Source of the DNA: Paenibacillus fonticola DSM 21315 | Lineage (GTDB): Bacteria > Bacillota > Bacilli > Paenibacillales > Paenibacillaceae | DNA: 64,000 nucleotides | Assembly: GCF_000381905.1 (NCBI RefSeq) | Contig: NZ_KB907261.1 | Span: 78,941 to 142,940 of the forward strand | Direction: 5' to 3' | Position numbers and translations under genes: made by a program | The notes under the pieces: generated by a model | Told to the model about the DNA's origin: nothing | Database searches by the model: none | What the model saw: the letters and a program-made list of their open reading frames with translations, nothing else | Shown here: positions 54,601-63,708 of the stretch, one piece after another | Layout of the letters: each line of letters starts with the position of its first letter | Position numbering within the stretch: the first letter of the stretch is position 1

Positions 54601-55416
54601 TCACCTCACCTTATCTCGTTGACGGCCAAGATCGCTGTATCCACCGCGGGATCCCCGTTCATAAATTAACCAATGCAAAGCATCCAAATGATCGCCTGCG
54701 ATCAGGCTGGTCAACGGATCCCCCTGCCTGCCTCTGTATTTGGCCGGATTTATCCTCCCTACTTGAACGGAATGAACAGCCTGGACTTTAAATCCTCGAA
54801 GCACCGCTGCAGCTAACGCTACTGGCGGAACTTCAAGCGTTCTAAAACCGATGGCGGCGGCGGCCTTTCGGCTTATAGCATGGGGGACAGCCGTCAGGGA
54901 AGCCCCTTTCAAATCGGATCGTCCCAGCATGGCATTCAGAGAATGTTTGGCTAAGACGACCGTGTGGACCTCGCGCCCGCCCGTAGGCCCGGAATAATCA
55001 TTCAGAGCCACGTCCACTCCTTCCAATACAGCTTTTACGAAGGGCCGAAGCTCTGCTGCCGGGATAACCATATCGGCATCTATAAACAACAATACTTGCC
55101 CCTTTGCCGCCTCCGCTCCAACCCGGCGGCCAACATCGTGTCCAAGCGGCTTGTCAGCGGTAATGACACGTGCCCCTAATTTGGCCGATATCTCCGGCGT
55201 TCCATCCGTCGAGCCATTGGCAACGACGATCGTCTCGCTACAACGATGAATCCTGCTAGCTTGGTAGAGAACGTCAGCCAAAGTAGCCCGTTCATTCATC
55301 GCTGGAATAATAATAGACACTACTGGATTTGGATGATTGTTGACATAGCCACTCGGGCCCTTATAAACTATAGTTTTTCGGTTACGCCGGCTGGCATACC
55401 TGCGTTTTCTGGGCAT
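54601..55416 (-). CDS. GT2 glycosyltransferase with short basic N-terminus
   Basis: A 271-residue GT-A enzyme. It begins MPRKRRYASRRNRKTIVYKG, then VSIIIPAMNERATLADVL, IVVANGSTDGT and LLFIDADMVIP. The ATG at 55416 follows GGGAGGTGAAGG, favoured over a frame 20 codons longer. It is the first gene of the long minus-strand operon to 48009; a CATACACTG box (55486-55494) upstream resembles sigma-E/sigma-K -10 elements. Confidence 0.85.
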   Translation of the reverse strand: MPRKRRYASRRNRKTIVYKGPSGYVNNHPNPVVSIIIPAMNERATLADVLYQASRIHRCSETIVVANGSTDGTPEISAKLGARVITADKPLGHDVGRRVGAEAAKGQVLLFIDADMVIPAAELRPFVKAVLEGVDVALNDYSGPTGGREVHTVVLAKHSLNAMLGRSDLKGASLTAVPHAISRKAAAAIGFRTLEVPPVALAAAVLRGFKVQAVHSVQVGRINPAKYRGRQGDPLTSLIAGDHLDALHWLIYERGSRGGYSDLGRQRDKVR

Positions 55417-55596
55417 ACCTTCACCTCCCGGACTCAATTGTGAATGAGTAAATTGACATAAGAGGGCTTTTTGCATTGCCTCATACAGTGTATGTGGAAC
55501 CCGGGTCGGTGCAACGGCAAACGTACAGACCCTTTCCTTTTACAATCCGGCCGTATGGTCATCTTCCGCAAGAGATACCTTCCTTTAACCGCATAG

Positions 55597-55650
55597 AAAA
55601 AAGACTATTCTCACCTGTGCTAGTAACTCACCTGTGAAAGTAGTCTTTCT
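55597..55650 (-). terminator. Terminator after the CotSA-like gene
   Basis: AAGACTA and TAGTCTT with further pairing around a CACAGG/TGAG loop, and TTTTTT on the minus strand. Confidence 0.75.
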
Positions 55651-55667
55651 TTATTCAGGGGGCGTTG

Positions 55668-56825
55668 CTATTTTTTCGCCTCCTGGCTGCTCATAAGATG
55701 GATCCAGCGCTCAGCCGTATGATGCCAGCGAAATTTCCGCCGGGCCAGTTCCCGGCCTGCTCTCCCCATTCTTTTCCGTTTCTCTTCGCTTGCGAGCAAT
55801 GACACGATACCTGTGGCCAGATCGCTTGACATCGAAGCAGGCGAAAGCAGCAGCCCGGATTCGCCATCAAGAACTACCTCCGGTACCCCGCCTACCCGGC
55901 TGGCGACCACGGGTACCGCCGTGGCCATCGCCTCAACATTAACCAGGCCGAAAGCCTCTTCCTCACCTGAAGGAACAACGACAACATCAGCGAGATTATA
56001 CCAGTCTGCCACCTTCGGATACGGCGTATAAGGGAGGAATACAACCCGATCCCCAAACGGCTCTGCCATCGCTTTCAGCCGCTGGACGTAATGACTTTCC
56101 CGGTTCACACCATAATACGCACTGCCTACGATCATTAGCATTGCTTCCTGCTCAAGAGCGGTAATTGCGGGAAAAGCTTTCAATAAGTGATGCACTCCTT
56201 TGGAGGGCAGCAGCCGGCCGATATACAAAATAATTTTCCGCTTGCTCCATCCGAAGTCGGCAAGCCTCGCTTGCCGCAAATATTCCCCTGGCGAAGTCCA
56301 GCGGGGAGCGAAATCCTCCAGGCTTACACCGAGAGGGTTTACCGATATTGGAACTTTGACGGACGGATAGCGGCGCTGTATTGCTTCTTTCAAATACTGG
56401 CTGTTCACAATAATTCTATCCACACCGTCCAGCAGATAACGTAATCGTACGGATGGGGAAAATGCAGACGAAATGAAAGTAGTGGAATGCAGGGTCAGGA
56501 CAACCTTCGTCATAGGGAGCTTATGCTTCAATTGAAAAGCGAGTAGAGGCCGGTTATGCACGTCGAGTATATCCGGATGCCATTTTTTAAAGTGTCGCAG
56601 CAGTGAGGCCATATATAGTCTGCCTCCCGGCATTCGATAACAAGGAATAGGCCCTAACCGTCCCAGATCGGGAAGCTGCCCGTCGGATAGGCCAAATACC
56701 CGAACTTCCAATTGATTGGCGGCAAGTGGTGCTACCTTCTCAATTACGCGCTCAACTGAACTGCTGTGTCCCGAAGGAATGACGAACGTGCCTGGGGTAA
56801 TGATCGCCACTTTTTGTCTTCTCAT
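55668..56825 (-). CDS. CotSA-like GT4 glycosyltransferase
   Basis: A 385-residue family 4 glycosyltransferase: IITPGTFVIPSGHSSSVERV at the N-terminus, ILYIGRLLPSKGVHHLLKAF, and the donor-binding PSGEEEAFGLVNVEAMATAV. It resembles CotSA, a spore coat-associated glycosyltransferase of Bacillus. A perfect sigma-K promoter lies 40 nt upstream, and YheC/YheD is divergent beside it, both consistent with late mother-cell expression. A GGGAG site precedes the ATG. Confidence 0.82.
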   Translation of the reverse strand: MRRQKVAIITPGTFVIPSGHSSSVERVIEKVAPLAANQLEVRVFGLSDGQLPDLGRLGPIPCYRMPGGRLYMASLLRHFKKWHPDILDVHNRPLLAFQLKHKLPMTKVVLTLHSTTFISSAFSPSVRLRYLLDGVDRIIVNSQYLKEAIQRRYPSVKVPISVNPLGVSLEDFAPRWTSPGEYLRQARLADFGWSKRKIILYIGRLLPSKGVHHLLKAFPAITALEQEAMLMIVGSAYYGVNRESHYVQRLKAMAEPFGDRVVFLPYTPYPKVADWYNLADVVVVPSGEEEAFGLVNVEAMATAVPVVASRVGGVPEVVLDGESGLLLSPASMSSDLATGIVSLLASEEKRKRMGRAGRELARRKFRWHHTAERWIHLMSSQEAKK

Positions 56826-56864
56826 CGGCTTTGCTCCCTCTCACCACATAATAATCATGTATTT

Positions 56865-56892
56865 TAAGTTATGCGGTATTGTTCTGGAGGGT
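56865..56892 (-). promoter_or_regulatory. Perfect sigma-K promoter of the CotSA-like gene
   Basis: AC, a 17-nt spacer, then CATAACTTA on the minus strand, an exact match to AC-N17-CATAnnnTA. The -10 box ends about 40 nt before the ATG. Confidence 0.75.
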
Positions 56893-56953
56893 GTAAGACT
56901 TGAGGTGATTCATTTCAATTTCAAAACAGGCTGCTGTTGCGGAACAGTCGTCC

Positions 56954-56982
56954 ACGCCGATTAGGTATTTCCACATAAATTG
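56954..56982 (+). promoter_or_regulatory. Sigma-K-like promoter of the YheC/YheD gene
   Basis: AC, an 18-nt spacer, then CATAAATTG on the plus strand. One -10 mismatch and one extra spacer base relative to consensus; 34 nt before the ATG. Confidence 0.4.
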
Positions 56983-57016
56983 AACCAAGAGACGTAAACA
57001 AAAAGGAGGAAAATCC

Positions 57017-58117
57017 ATGGGGCAGGACCATGTCGGTATTCTGCTTAACTCCAGCATGTACCGGGGAATTCCCCAGCGCAAAACCGGCCAGGAATCGATA
57101 TCTAATTATGAAAAAGCGGCACGGACTAATGGATTCATTCCTTGTTTTCTAAGATTAGGAGATATCGATACTCGAAAAAACTATAGTATTGCCTATATTC
57201 GAAAGGGTCATGACTACGCCAGAGTGTCCATGCCTACGCCGAAAGTAATTCATAACCGGGCTTTATATCCGGAGCTGTCGGCTCAGCGTAAAATCCACAG
57301 CCTCGCAGCACAAGGAACTATTATCTTCAATAGAAACAACCGTTACGGAAAAGATGTCATTCACCGCCTCCTGCAAGAGAATCCATCCTTAAGCCATTGT
57401 CTCCCGGCAACCGTTGAAGCTGCTCCTTCATCGCTAAGCTGTATGATGGCGCAGTATGACGATCTCATTTTGAAACCGGTTCGCGGATCCGTCGGGCAAG
57501 GAATTATGAGGTTGCAGCGGGACTGCCTTGGATGGGGTCTGACCTATCCTTCCAAGACCAAAAAAGCGTGGATCACGGATCGAATCGATCAAGCAAAGCT
57601 GCCCGCCTGGCTTCACCGGCAAATCTTTGATACCCCATATCTCGTTCAGGAGAGAATCCCGCTTGCCGAGTACGATTCAAGTCCGCTGGATTTGCGGGTT
57701 AGTGTGCAGCGTGGCGCTTTAGGGGCATGGGGAGTAACCGGAATGTTCCTGAAAGTAGCTCCGAAAAACAGCTTTATTTCCAATATAGCAAAAGGTGCGA
57801 GCGTTTATCCCACCCAGTTGCTGGCCAAGTGCTTTCCCTCCAAACTGGCAGCAGACGCCCTTTGCCGTGTTGAAGCCCTGTCGCTGTCCATTGCCCGTTA
57901 TTTATCGTCTCGTCTGCCTCTTCTTGCCGACCTTGGAATGGATATCGGTTTGACACAGTCCGGGAAGCCCTATTTCATCGAGTGTAATGGAAGAGACCAG
58001 CGCTACGGATTCCGCAAGGCCGGATTAAGTGAGATTTGGCAGGATACGTATAACAAACCTATGGCTTTCGCAAGATATTTATACGATAACGGCATTCTTA
58101 TCTCATCGCTAATTTGA
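57017..58117 (+). CDS. YheC/YheD-family endospore coat-associated ATP-grasp protein
   Basis: A 366-residue protein of the YheC/YheD group, ATP-grasp enzymes associated with the spore coat whose reaction is not known. The signature stretches are VIHNRALYPEL, FNRNNRYGKD, ILKPVRGSVGQGI (ATP-binding lysine), LVQERIPLAEY, DLRVSVQRG and YFIECNGRDQRYGF near the metal site. AAAGGAGG precedes the ATG. It is divergent from the CotSA-like gene with sigma-K-like promoters on both sides. Confidence 0.9.
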   Translation: MGQDHVGILLNSSMYRGIPQRKTGQESISNYEKAARTNGFIPCFLRLGDIDTRKNYSIAYIRKGHDYARVSMPTPKVIHNRALYPELSAQRKIHSLAAQGTIIFNRNNRYGKDVIHRLLQENPSLSHCLPATVEAAPSSLSCMMAQYDDLILKPVRGSVGQGIMRLQRDCLGWGLTYPSKTKKAWITDRIDQAKLPAWLHRQIFDTPYLVQERIPLAEYDSSPLDLRVSVQRGALGAWGVTGMFLKVAPKNSFISNIAKGASVYPTQLLAKCFPSKLAADALCRVEALSLSIARYLSSRLPLLADLGMDIGLTQSGKPYFIECNGRDQRYGFRKAGLSEIWQDTYNKPMAFARYLYDNGILISSLI

Positions 58118-58154
58118 ATCAATTGTCGAAAGCTAAGCAGAATAAATAATACAA

Positions 58155-58199
58155 AAATAGAAGCCGAATTCGCCCCTACCGCGAAACCGGCTTCTATTT
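58155..58199. terminator. Bidirectional terminator between yheC-like and ykoC
   Basis: AAATAGAAGCCG and CGGCTTCTATTT form a stem between convergent genes with T tails on both strands. Confidence 0.85.
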
Positions 58200-58205
58200 G
58201 TTTGC

Positions 58206-59006
58206 TTAATACCTTACATCCGCAATCCCAAAGAACGGATACAGCACAGATAATCCATATGCCCCTCCCATAGCGATGGCCAGCAGCAGAGGCAGCCATA
58301 AGTCCGTCCCAGAAAAAACGGATGGGTAATAATATGTTCTGCGGCGATCGCTGCGGAACGCCTTGGATTCCATGGCGACCGCAACGCGGTGAGCCCGGCG
58401 AATGCTTTGAGACAACAGCGGCACGGCGTACAGCTTCATTTGCTCAACCCAGCCCCGAATTCCCCGGGCCTGTCTTACTCCGCGAATTTGCAAGGCGTTT
58501 CGCCGGATTTGGAATTCCTCCCATACCATGGGCAACAGCCGTACAGAAGCCATAAAGCTGTAAGCGTATTTCGGCGCAAGCTTCACCTTCTGCATCAAAG
58601 CGTAAAACAGAGCGACGGAAGACGTCGTCAGCACATACAGCAATCCTTCGGCAGCAAAAGTGATCGACTTGAATCCAATATGAATTCCGCGGTAAAAGCT
58701 CTCTTCCGATATCCGGATCAGCCCCCATTTCCACCAGGTCGTATCCCCCTTGCCAAACAGGATCATCGTAATGGATGAGGACACAAATACGAGCATTAAG
58801 GGCAATACCAGCAGCAGTATTTTCCAAGGAGGATGCCCGCTAAGCAAGAAGAGGACGATAAACATGACCAGCGCCTGATATACGATATAATCCAAACTAT
58901 GCGTAAACAGCGTCAGTAGAAACAGCAGCAATATAAGGCCCAGCTTCGCAGCAGGATTAGCCCTATGCAGCCAGGTCTGTCTCGTCGGCGTAAGAAATTG
59001 TTTCAC
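58206..59006 (-). CDS. ykoC: ECF transporter transmembrane protein, YkoC-like
   Basis: A 266-residue integral membrane protein with five to six helices and the EcfT coupling motifs near the C-terminus (RRNALQIRGVRQARG; RRAHRVAVAMESKAF). It forms the YkoEDC transporter for the thiamine precursor HMP or thiamine. GTG at 59006 follows GGGAGAGC and overlaps the ykoD stop; a frame reaching 34 codons further upstream lies inside ykoD and is unlikely. Confidence 0.88.
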   Translation of the reverse strand: MKQFLTPTRQTWLHRANPAAKLGLILLLFLLTLFTHSLDYIVYQALVMFIVLFLLSGHPPWKILLLVLPLMLVFVSSSITMILFGKGDTTWWKWGLIRISEESFYRGIHIGFKSITFAAEGLLYVLTTSSVALFYALMQKVKLAPKYAYSFMASVRLLPMVWEEFQIRRNALQIRGVRQARGIRGWVEQMKLYAVPLLSQSIRRAHRVAVAMESKAFRSDRRRTYYYPSVFSGTDLWLPLLLAIAMGGAYGLSVLYPFFGIADVRY

Positions 59007-60619
59007 CGCTCTCCCTCTTCCCCTAAAGCTCTGTCCTTGAGCTCCTTCATTTGTTTTCCCCGCTTTGTGAGCATCAAGGAGCTTATTCTTCCTTCCCGCA
59101 CTTCCCATCTTTGCGTTGCCAGCTTGTCCGCGATCATTTCCTCATGCGTTACCATAACAATAGCCGTCCCCTGACGGCGCAGCTGCTCGCACACTTGCAG
59201 GATCGCAAACGTATTTACAGCATCCTGTCCAAAGGTCGGTTCATCCAGCAGAAGCACGGACTTGTTCAGCACTGCTGCCCCAGCCACGCTTAATCTCCGT
59301 TTTTGACCGAGGGAAAGCTGGTAAGGATGCCGTTGATCCAGCCCTTCCAGACCGAAAGTAAGCAGTGCCTCTTGGACGTGCCGGGAAATGGCTTCCTCCG
59401 GCCACTTCTCCTGTCGTAAAGAGAACGCGATCTCCTCGGCTACCTGCTCCGCAACGAACTGAAACTCCGGATTTTGAAACACAAAGCTGATATGGCTAGC
59501 CGCTTCTATAATTTGCTTCTTGCGGCTGCGCCACCATTTGTTCTTCCCGCCGTGGTGATCATTCATCCGCTTCCCTTGCAGCAAATACGTTCCTTCGGAA
59601 GGCAGCAAGCCCATCAAGCTTAACAGCAAGGAGCTCTTGCCAGCCCCGTTCGGTCCGGTAATTGTGATAAAATCCCCTGGAGCGATTACCGCGTGCTCGA
59701 CCTCAATAACCGGCCTCCCCAATCTCAGTCCGCGAAAACAGGACAGCTCCAGCAACGGCGCTAAATCGGATGGAGCCGCTTCCGGTAGAGGCAAAACAGG
59801 AAGCGGCTTCAACAGCTCATCTCCTTCCGGGGAGGCAAAGAAATGCTCCCATACGCCCGGATACCAAATTCCAAACTCCACCAGTTCAGACTGATACATA
59901 CTGAATACTTCCCGCGGCGTTCCTTGCCCGAGGCATCGTCCGTCGGGTCCAAAAAGCACGACGCGGTCAACAAACGTAACGATTTCTTCAATGCGATGTT
60001 CCACGATAACAAGTGTCCGATCCTTTGAAATCTGTTTCACCGTATCCCAAATTTGTACCCGGCCTTCCGGATCAAGCAAAGCTGACGGCTCATCCAGAAA
60101 CAGTACCTGCGGATCGGTAAGCAGGATGGAAGCCAATGCCAATCGCTGCTTCATCCCTTGCGACAATGATTCGATCAGCACATGGCGCTCGGGCAAATGC
60201 AGTCCGACAGCCTGAAGAACTGTTGCCATCCGCTCCTGCATTTCCTGCTGGGGCACCGCTAAATTTTCAAGGACAAAAGCCAGCTCCTCATCAACATAGG
60301 GCATGCAAAATTGCGTGTCCGGGTCTTGAAAAACAAAGCCCCAGGCTGAAGGCTGAACCTGTTCTTTACAGCGCATCGGCACCTCGACCAGCGAAGGGAT
60401 AATGCCCGAGAGCACCTGTAACAGCGTTGATTTGCCGCTCCCGCTTGGCCCGAGCAGCAATACCTTTTCGCCGCGCTGAACATGAAATGTAAGGTCCTTG
60501 AACACGAAGCGCTCTTCACCCGGGAACTTGAGTCTCAGATCTGTTACACCCGCTGCTATAGCCACAGCCTGGTCTTCCTTTCCGCTTGCCGTGGCCTCAG
60601 ATGTCGGTATATTAATCAT
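59003..60619 (-). CDS. ykoD: ECF transporter ATPase with two ABC domains, YkoD-like
   Basis: A 538-residue fused ATPase. The first domain has LLLGPSGSGKST and LSQGMKQRLALASILL with VLFLDEPS; the second has ITGPNGAGKSSLL, LSLGQKRRLSVAGAAV and VLLLDEPT. Each half carries the Q-loop typical of ECF ATPases. It powers thiamine-precursor uptake together with YkoC and YkoE. Confidence 0.93.
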   Translation of the reverse strand: MINIPTSEATASGKEDQAVAIAAGVTDLRLKFPGEERFVFKDLTFHVQRGEKVLLLGPSGSGKSTLLQVLSGIIPSLVEVPMRCKEQVQPSAWGFVFQDPDTQFCMPYVDEELAFVLENLAVPQQEMQERMATVLQAVGLHLPERHVLIESLSQGMKQRLALASILLTDPQVLFLDEPSALLDPEGRVQIWDTVKQISKDRTLVIVEHRIEEIVTFVDRVVLFGPDGRCLGQGTPREVFSMYQSELVEFGIWYPGVWEHFFASPEGDELLKPLPVLPLPEAAPSDLAPLLELSCFRGLRLGRPVIEVEHAVIAPGDFITITGPNGAGKSSLLLSLMGLLPSEGTYLLQGKRMNDHHGGKNKWWRSRKKQIIEAASHISFVFQNPEFQFVAEQVAEEIAFSLRQEKWPEEAISRHVQEALLTFGLEGLDQRHPYQLSLGQKRRLSVAGAAVLNKSVLLLDEPTFGQDAVNTFAILQVCEQLRRQGTAIVMVTHEEMIADKLATQRWEVREGRISSLMLTKRGKQMKELKDRALGEEGER

Positions 60620-60621
60620 TT

Positions 60622-61224
60622 CTAATCATCCAGCGCCGCATAGTCTTTTTCTTCTACTGGCCGCAGCAGATTGGTGACTCCCGTAGCCTCCACAGCTTTA
60701 GCAAGTCCGTAAGCCAAGTAGCCGCAAATAACAGCCGAGCTGAGCGCGCGCATACCATATTTGGCGATGAACAACCAGGTCTCATATCCCTGGACGTATC
60801 CGTAGTAAATATCCGGAATCAATGAACCAGCCGCCGCTGCTACCCCAGCCAGAGCAGCCACGGACGCTGAATAGTTTTTATAACGGAACGCCGCAAATAC
60901 AAGCTCTGCCCCAAGACCTTGAAACACACTGTACATTACAAGCTGGATCCCCCATTCACTGCCAAACAAAATCGATACATGCGCTGCGGCAATTTCAGCG
61001 ATTAACGCCACACCAGGTTTACGAATCAGTAGATAGACAAGCGTCGAGGCCAGAAACCACATCCCGTAAACAAGCTCATCCGCTTGCGGGAAAAAGGAAA
61101 ATAACTTAGAAACGCTCCCCCAAAAATAGTACACTACGCCCAGGATAATAGACACAAGCACCGTTACGAGCAAATCACTCAGCTTTAATCCCCGGCTGCT
61201 TCTTCGTTTTGCTGCTTCTTGCAT
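60622..61224 (-). CDS. ykoE: HMP/thiamine permease S component, YkoE-like
   Basis: A 200-residue membrane protein with about six helices (LLVTVLVSIILGVVYYFWG; AEIAAAHVSILFG; GLGAELVFAAFRY). It is the substrate-binding subunit of the YkoEDC transporter. ATG at 61224 sits nine bases after GGAGAG; another ATG three codons upstream is possible, but longer frames would run into the riboswitch terminator at 61281-61312. Expression is governed by the TPP riboswitch. Confidence 0.92.
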   Translation of the reverse strand: MQEAAKRRSSRGLKLSDLLVTVLVSIILGVVYYFWGSVSKLFSFFPQADELVYGMWFLASTLVYLLIRKPGVALIAEIAAAHVSILFGSEWGIQLVMYSVFQGLGAELVFAAFRYKNYSASVAALAGVAAAAGSLIPDIYYGYVQGYETWLFIAKYGMRALSSAVICGYLAYGLAKAVEATGVTNLLRPVEEKDYAALDD

Positions 61225-61280
61225 TGTTAACATCTCTCCTTCATCTTTGTTCCATACTTTGTAGTATGGCTGAAAAATAA

Positions 61281-61312
61281 AAAAAACCGGCTGGATATGC
61301 ACAGGCGGCTTA
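61281..61312 (-). terminator. Attenuator of the ykoEDC riboswitch
   Basis: AAGCCGCCTG and CAGCCGG pair (one mismatch, one bulge) followed by TTTTTTTT on the minus strand. Confidence 0.75.
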
Positions 61313-61344
61313 ACAGTCCACAGGAAAAAAGTCCTTGAACGATC

Positions 61345-61435
61345 GATTCTCTACGCTGGCATTATCCAGATCAGATTAACGGTCAGCAGCGGGCCTTGCT
61401 GCAATCTCAGCCTGATTCTCTCAAGCTCCCGTATC
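61345..61435 (-). promoter_or_regulatory. TPP (THI-box) riboswitch upstream of ykoEDC
   Basis: Minus strand: ATACGGGAGCTTGAGA, AGGCTGAGAT, then TTAATCTGATCTGGATAATG and CCAGCGTAGAG, the conserved aptamer blocks in order. Confidence 0.96.
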
Positions 61436-61595
61436 ACTTATGCGATTGACATAACCATACAACAAGAAGCGCTATACTAGCAAGTAAAACTTAATTATTA
61501 CAGCTTCGTTGTTGATTTAGTTTTCATTATATGTCAATATAGTCGGAAGTATAACGGTAGTATGGCTGCATAGCATTGAAATAGGGGGATACAAC

Positions 61596-62420
61596 TTGAC
61601 CGCTAAATGGATGAAATGGATGACAGAGCTTACATCCCGGAAATGGATCTCCCGGCTTATGGGACGCTTCTCCCATTCGGAATTAAGTCGGCTCCTTATA
61701 CCTTCCTTTGCAAAATCCTACGGTATTCCTCTCCATGAGGCGGAGAAGGAGATCAAGGAATACCGGACGCTAAACGAATTTTTTACTCGTAAGCTGAAGC
61801 CGGACATGCGTCCGGTTCATCCTCTGCCAGAAGGATTAATCAGTCCCGTCGACGCATTGATTACCGCCATGGGAAAAATTGATTCCGGTACGATTCTTAA
61901 CGTCAAAGGCCAGGACTATTCCCTGGCGGAGCTGCTCAATTATTCCCCGCGTACGGAGACATACAATCACGGTTATTTCTTCGTGCTGTATCTTAGTCCT
62001 ACCGACTATCATCGCATCCATGCGCCGATCAGCGGACGCAAGCTGGAGAGCGAGCATATTAAAGGAAAAGTTTATCCAGTCAACGATTTCGGGATGAGAC
62101 ATATGAGAACCGTATTAAGCCGGAATGAACGACTCATTACTTATATTGCTCATGAATTCGGCGAAGTCGCGGTCGTTAAAGTCGGAGCCATGAATGTGAG
62201 CAGTATCAAATATTCGGATGATACAGCGAATAACTGGAACCGCGGAGATGATATCGCATATTTTGAATTCGGCTCTACCGTCGTTCTGCTCGTCGAGAAT
62301 AATACATTTGAGCCGCTCAGCGACCTTGCTGCGGGCCATAAAGTCAAAATGGGAGAACTGTTGGGAAGATTTTACCGCAATCCGGCGGCCAAACCAAGAA
62401 GGACAAACACATCTATCTGA
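61596..62420 (+). CDS. psd: Phosphatidylserine decarboxylase proenzyme
   Basis: A 274-residue membrane-associated decarboxylase forming phosphatidylethanolamine. Conserved PVDA (84-87) and DYHRIHAP (137-144) hold the catalytic Asp and His. Self-cleavage at FGST (225-228; usually LGST) makes the pyruvoyl Ser227. The start appears to be TTG at 61596 behind AGGGGGAT. A strong terminator follows. Confidence 0.94.
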   Translation: MTAKWMKWMTELTSRKWISRLMGRFSHSELSRLLIPSFAKSYGIPLHEAEKEIKEYRTLNEFFTRKLKPDMRPVHPLPEGLISPVDALITAMGKIDSGTILNVKGQDYSLAELLNYSPRTETYNHGYFFVLYLSPTDYHRIHAPISGRKLESEHIKGKVYPVNDFGMRHMRTVLSRNERLITYIAHEFGEVAVVKVGAMNVSSIKYSDDTANNWNRGDDIAYFEFGSTVVLLVENNTFEPLSDLAAGHKVKMGELLGRFYRNPAAKPRRTNTSI

Positions 62421-62454
62421 TCTACTGCAGCCGCAATTCAACTTTAAATTTAAT

Positions 62455-62486
62455 CAGGCCGTTTCCGCAAATGCGGGAACGGCCTG
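62455..62486 (+). terminator. Terminator of psd
   Basis: CAGGCCGTTTCCGC and GCGGGAACGGCCTG form a 14-bp stem (one mismatch), followed by a long T run. Confidence 0.9.
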
Positions 62487-62539
62487 ACTCATCTTTTTTT
62501 TTCATTCTCTGCCTGTCTCATTTCCTGTTCCGGATTCTT

Positions 62540-62665
62540 CAATTTATCATTTGGAAATCCGCAATTTCACATTCAGCATTCATATTCTACATTCGTCCAT
62601 CTGGTTTTCAACATTTATTATTCTTCATTCGTTATTCTTCATTCGTCATCTGGCATTCGTCATTC
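62540..62665. repeat. Degenerate short tandem repeats
   Basis: Many near copies of CATTCGTYAT/TTCTTCATT words between psd and the lipoprotein gene. No frame with a start and ribosome binding site. Probably slippage-derived. Confidence 0.5.
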
Positions 62666-63553
62666 CACAGTAATCGTGCCAATTTGGGATTGGAGCAGGA
62701 TCTGCGGCCCTCCGCCATTGATGGCGCTTTCCCCTTTCTCCGCTCCCACAATACTCCCCAGCTCGTTATTTGCTACGAGCGTGCAGCTCATATCATCATT
62801 CAGCACCGCTACAATGTTGCCAATGTCCGTCTTCGCCGCAAACTGGCTCTGTTCATCCATTCCGGCAATATTGAGCATAATGCTTCCCGCTTCCGTTTCC
62901 AGCGCCGATTTGCCTGCAATATAAACTTGATCCATCTCAATCGATCCAACATTACTGCGAATGTCATAGCTTCCTTTCAAATGATGAAGCCCGATCATTC
63001 CGACATCATTGTTTATGTAATAGCTCACGATTTGCTCTGGTACCTCGATCTTGTAATCAATGCTGAAGTCGGACAGCCCAAGCTCCCTCTGCGACCATTT
63101 CCATAAATTTTCATTTGTCCGCTCCTTAGGGTGGGTTACAAGCTGTAACTGATCTCCCTTGGCAACGATAGACACTTCCGCCTGCTCCAAAATAAGCTGA
63201 CTGCTTTTCTCCTTCGCAAATTTATCAAACCAAATCGTTGTTTTGACCTGAATCTCGTCCCCGTCATAAGAGCTGATCTTGATATTTCCTACCGTATTAT
63301 CCAGGCTAAGTTTCGTTGCCGTGCCGATTCGCTCATTCGTTGTAATATCTCTGGATAAGCCGGCATCCTTACTGTCCTGTTCCCATTTTTGGGCTACATT
63401 GATCACCGAATTCTCCAGGGCAGACGTTGCTTTTCCAATCGCTTCATTTGATTTGTCCCGTATGCCGGTACAGCCCGCTAGTACGATTAACGATAAAGTA
63501 GCAGCAGTTAACGTGATGGATTGCAGCCTACCTTTGCTTCTGTTCCTGTTCAT
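62660..63553 (-). CDS. DUF4097-type beta-repeat lipoprotein
   Basis: A 297-residue lipoprotein. The signal peptide ends in LIVLAGC with C28. A mature region with a short helical lead is followed by repeating beta-strand units (NTVGNIKISSYDGDEIQVKT; SNVGSIEMDQVYI; TEAGSIMLNIAG; NELGSIVGAEKG) typical of DUF4097 right-handed beta repeats. Such proteins act in envelope stress contexts, but the role here is unknown. No strong operon partner is visible. Confidence 0.8.
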   Translation of the reverse strand: MNRNRSKGRLQSITLTAATLSLIVLAGCTGIRDKSNEAIGKATSALENSVINVAQKWEQDSKDAGLSRDITTNERIGTATKLSLDNTVGNIKISSYDGDEIQVKTTIWFDKFAKEKSSQLILEQAEVSIVAKGDQLQLVTHPKERTNENLWKWSQRELGLSDFSIDYKIEVPEQIVSYYINNDVGMIGLHHLKGSYDIRSNVGSIEMDQVYIAGKSALETEAGSIMLNIAGMDEQSQFAAKTDIGNIVAVLNDDMSCTLVANNELGSIVGAEKGESAINGGGPQILLQSQIGTITVE

Positions 63554-63708
63554 CCGCCATCCCTCGCAATATTCCTTTTAGTATGTATCTCTATCCGTCG
63601 ATATAATTGTCATGTTCTCTTCTATTGTAGACATTTCTCCCTGTAATTCCATGGGCTGGAGACCGGAAAAGTACTGGACCTTAGCCCAGGAAAAAAAATT
63701 GAAGCACA

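Noticed and set aside
62540..62665. Possible CRISPR-like or regulatory repeat array
   Set aside because: The words are short, irregular and lack unique spacers; simple slippage is more likely.
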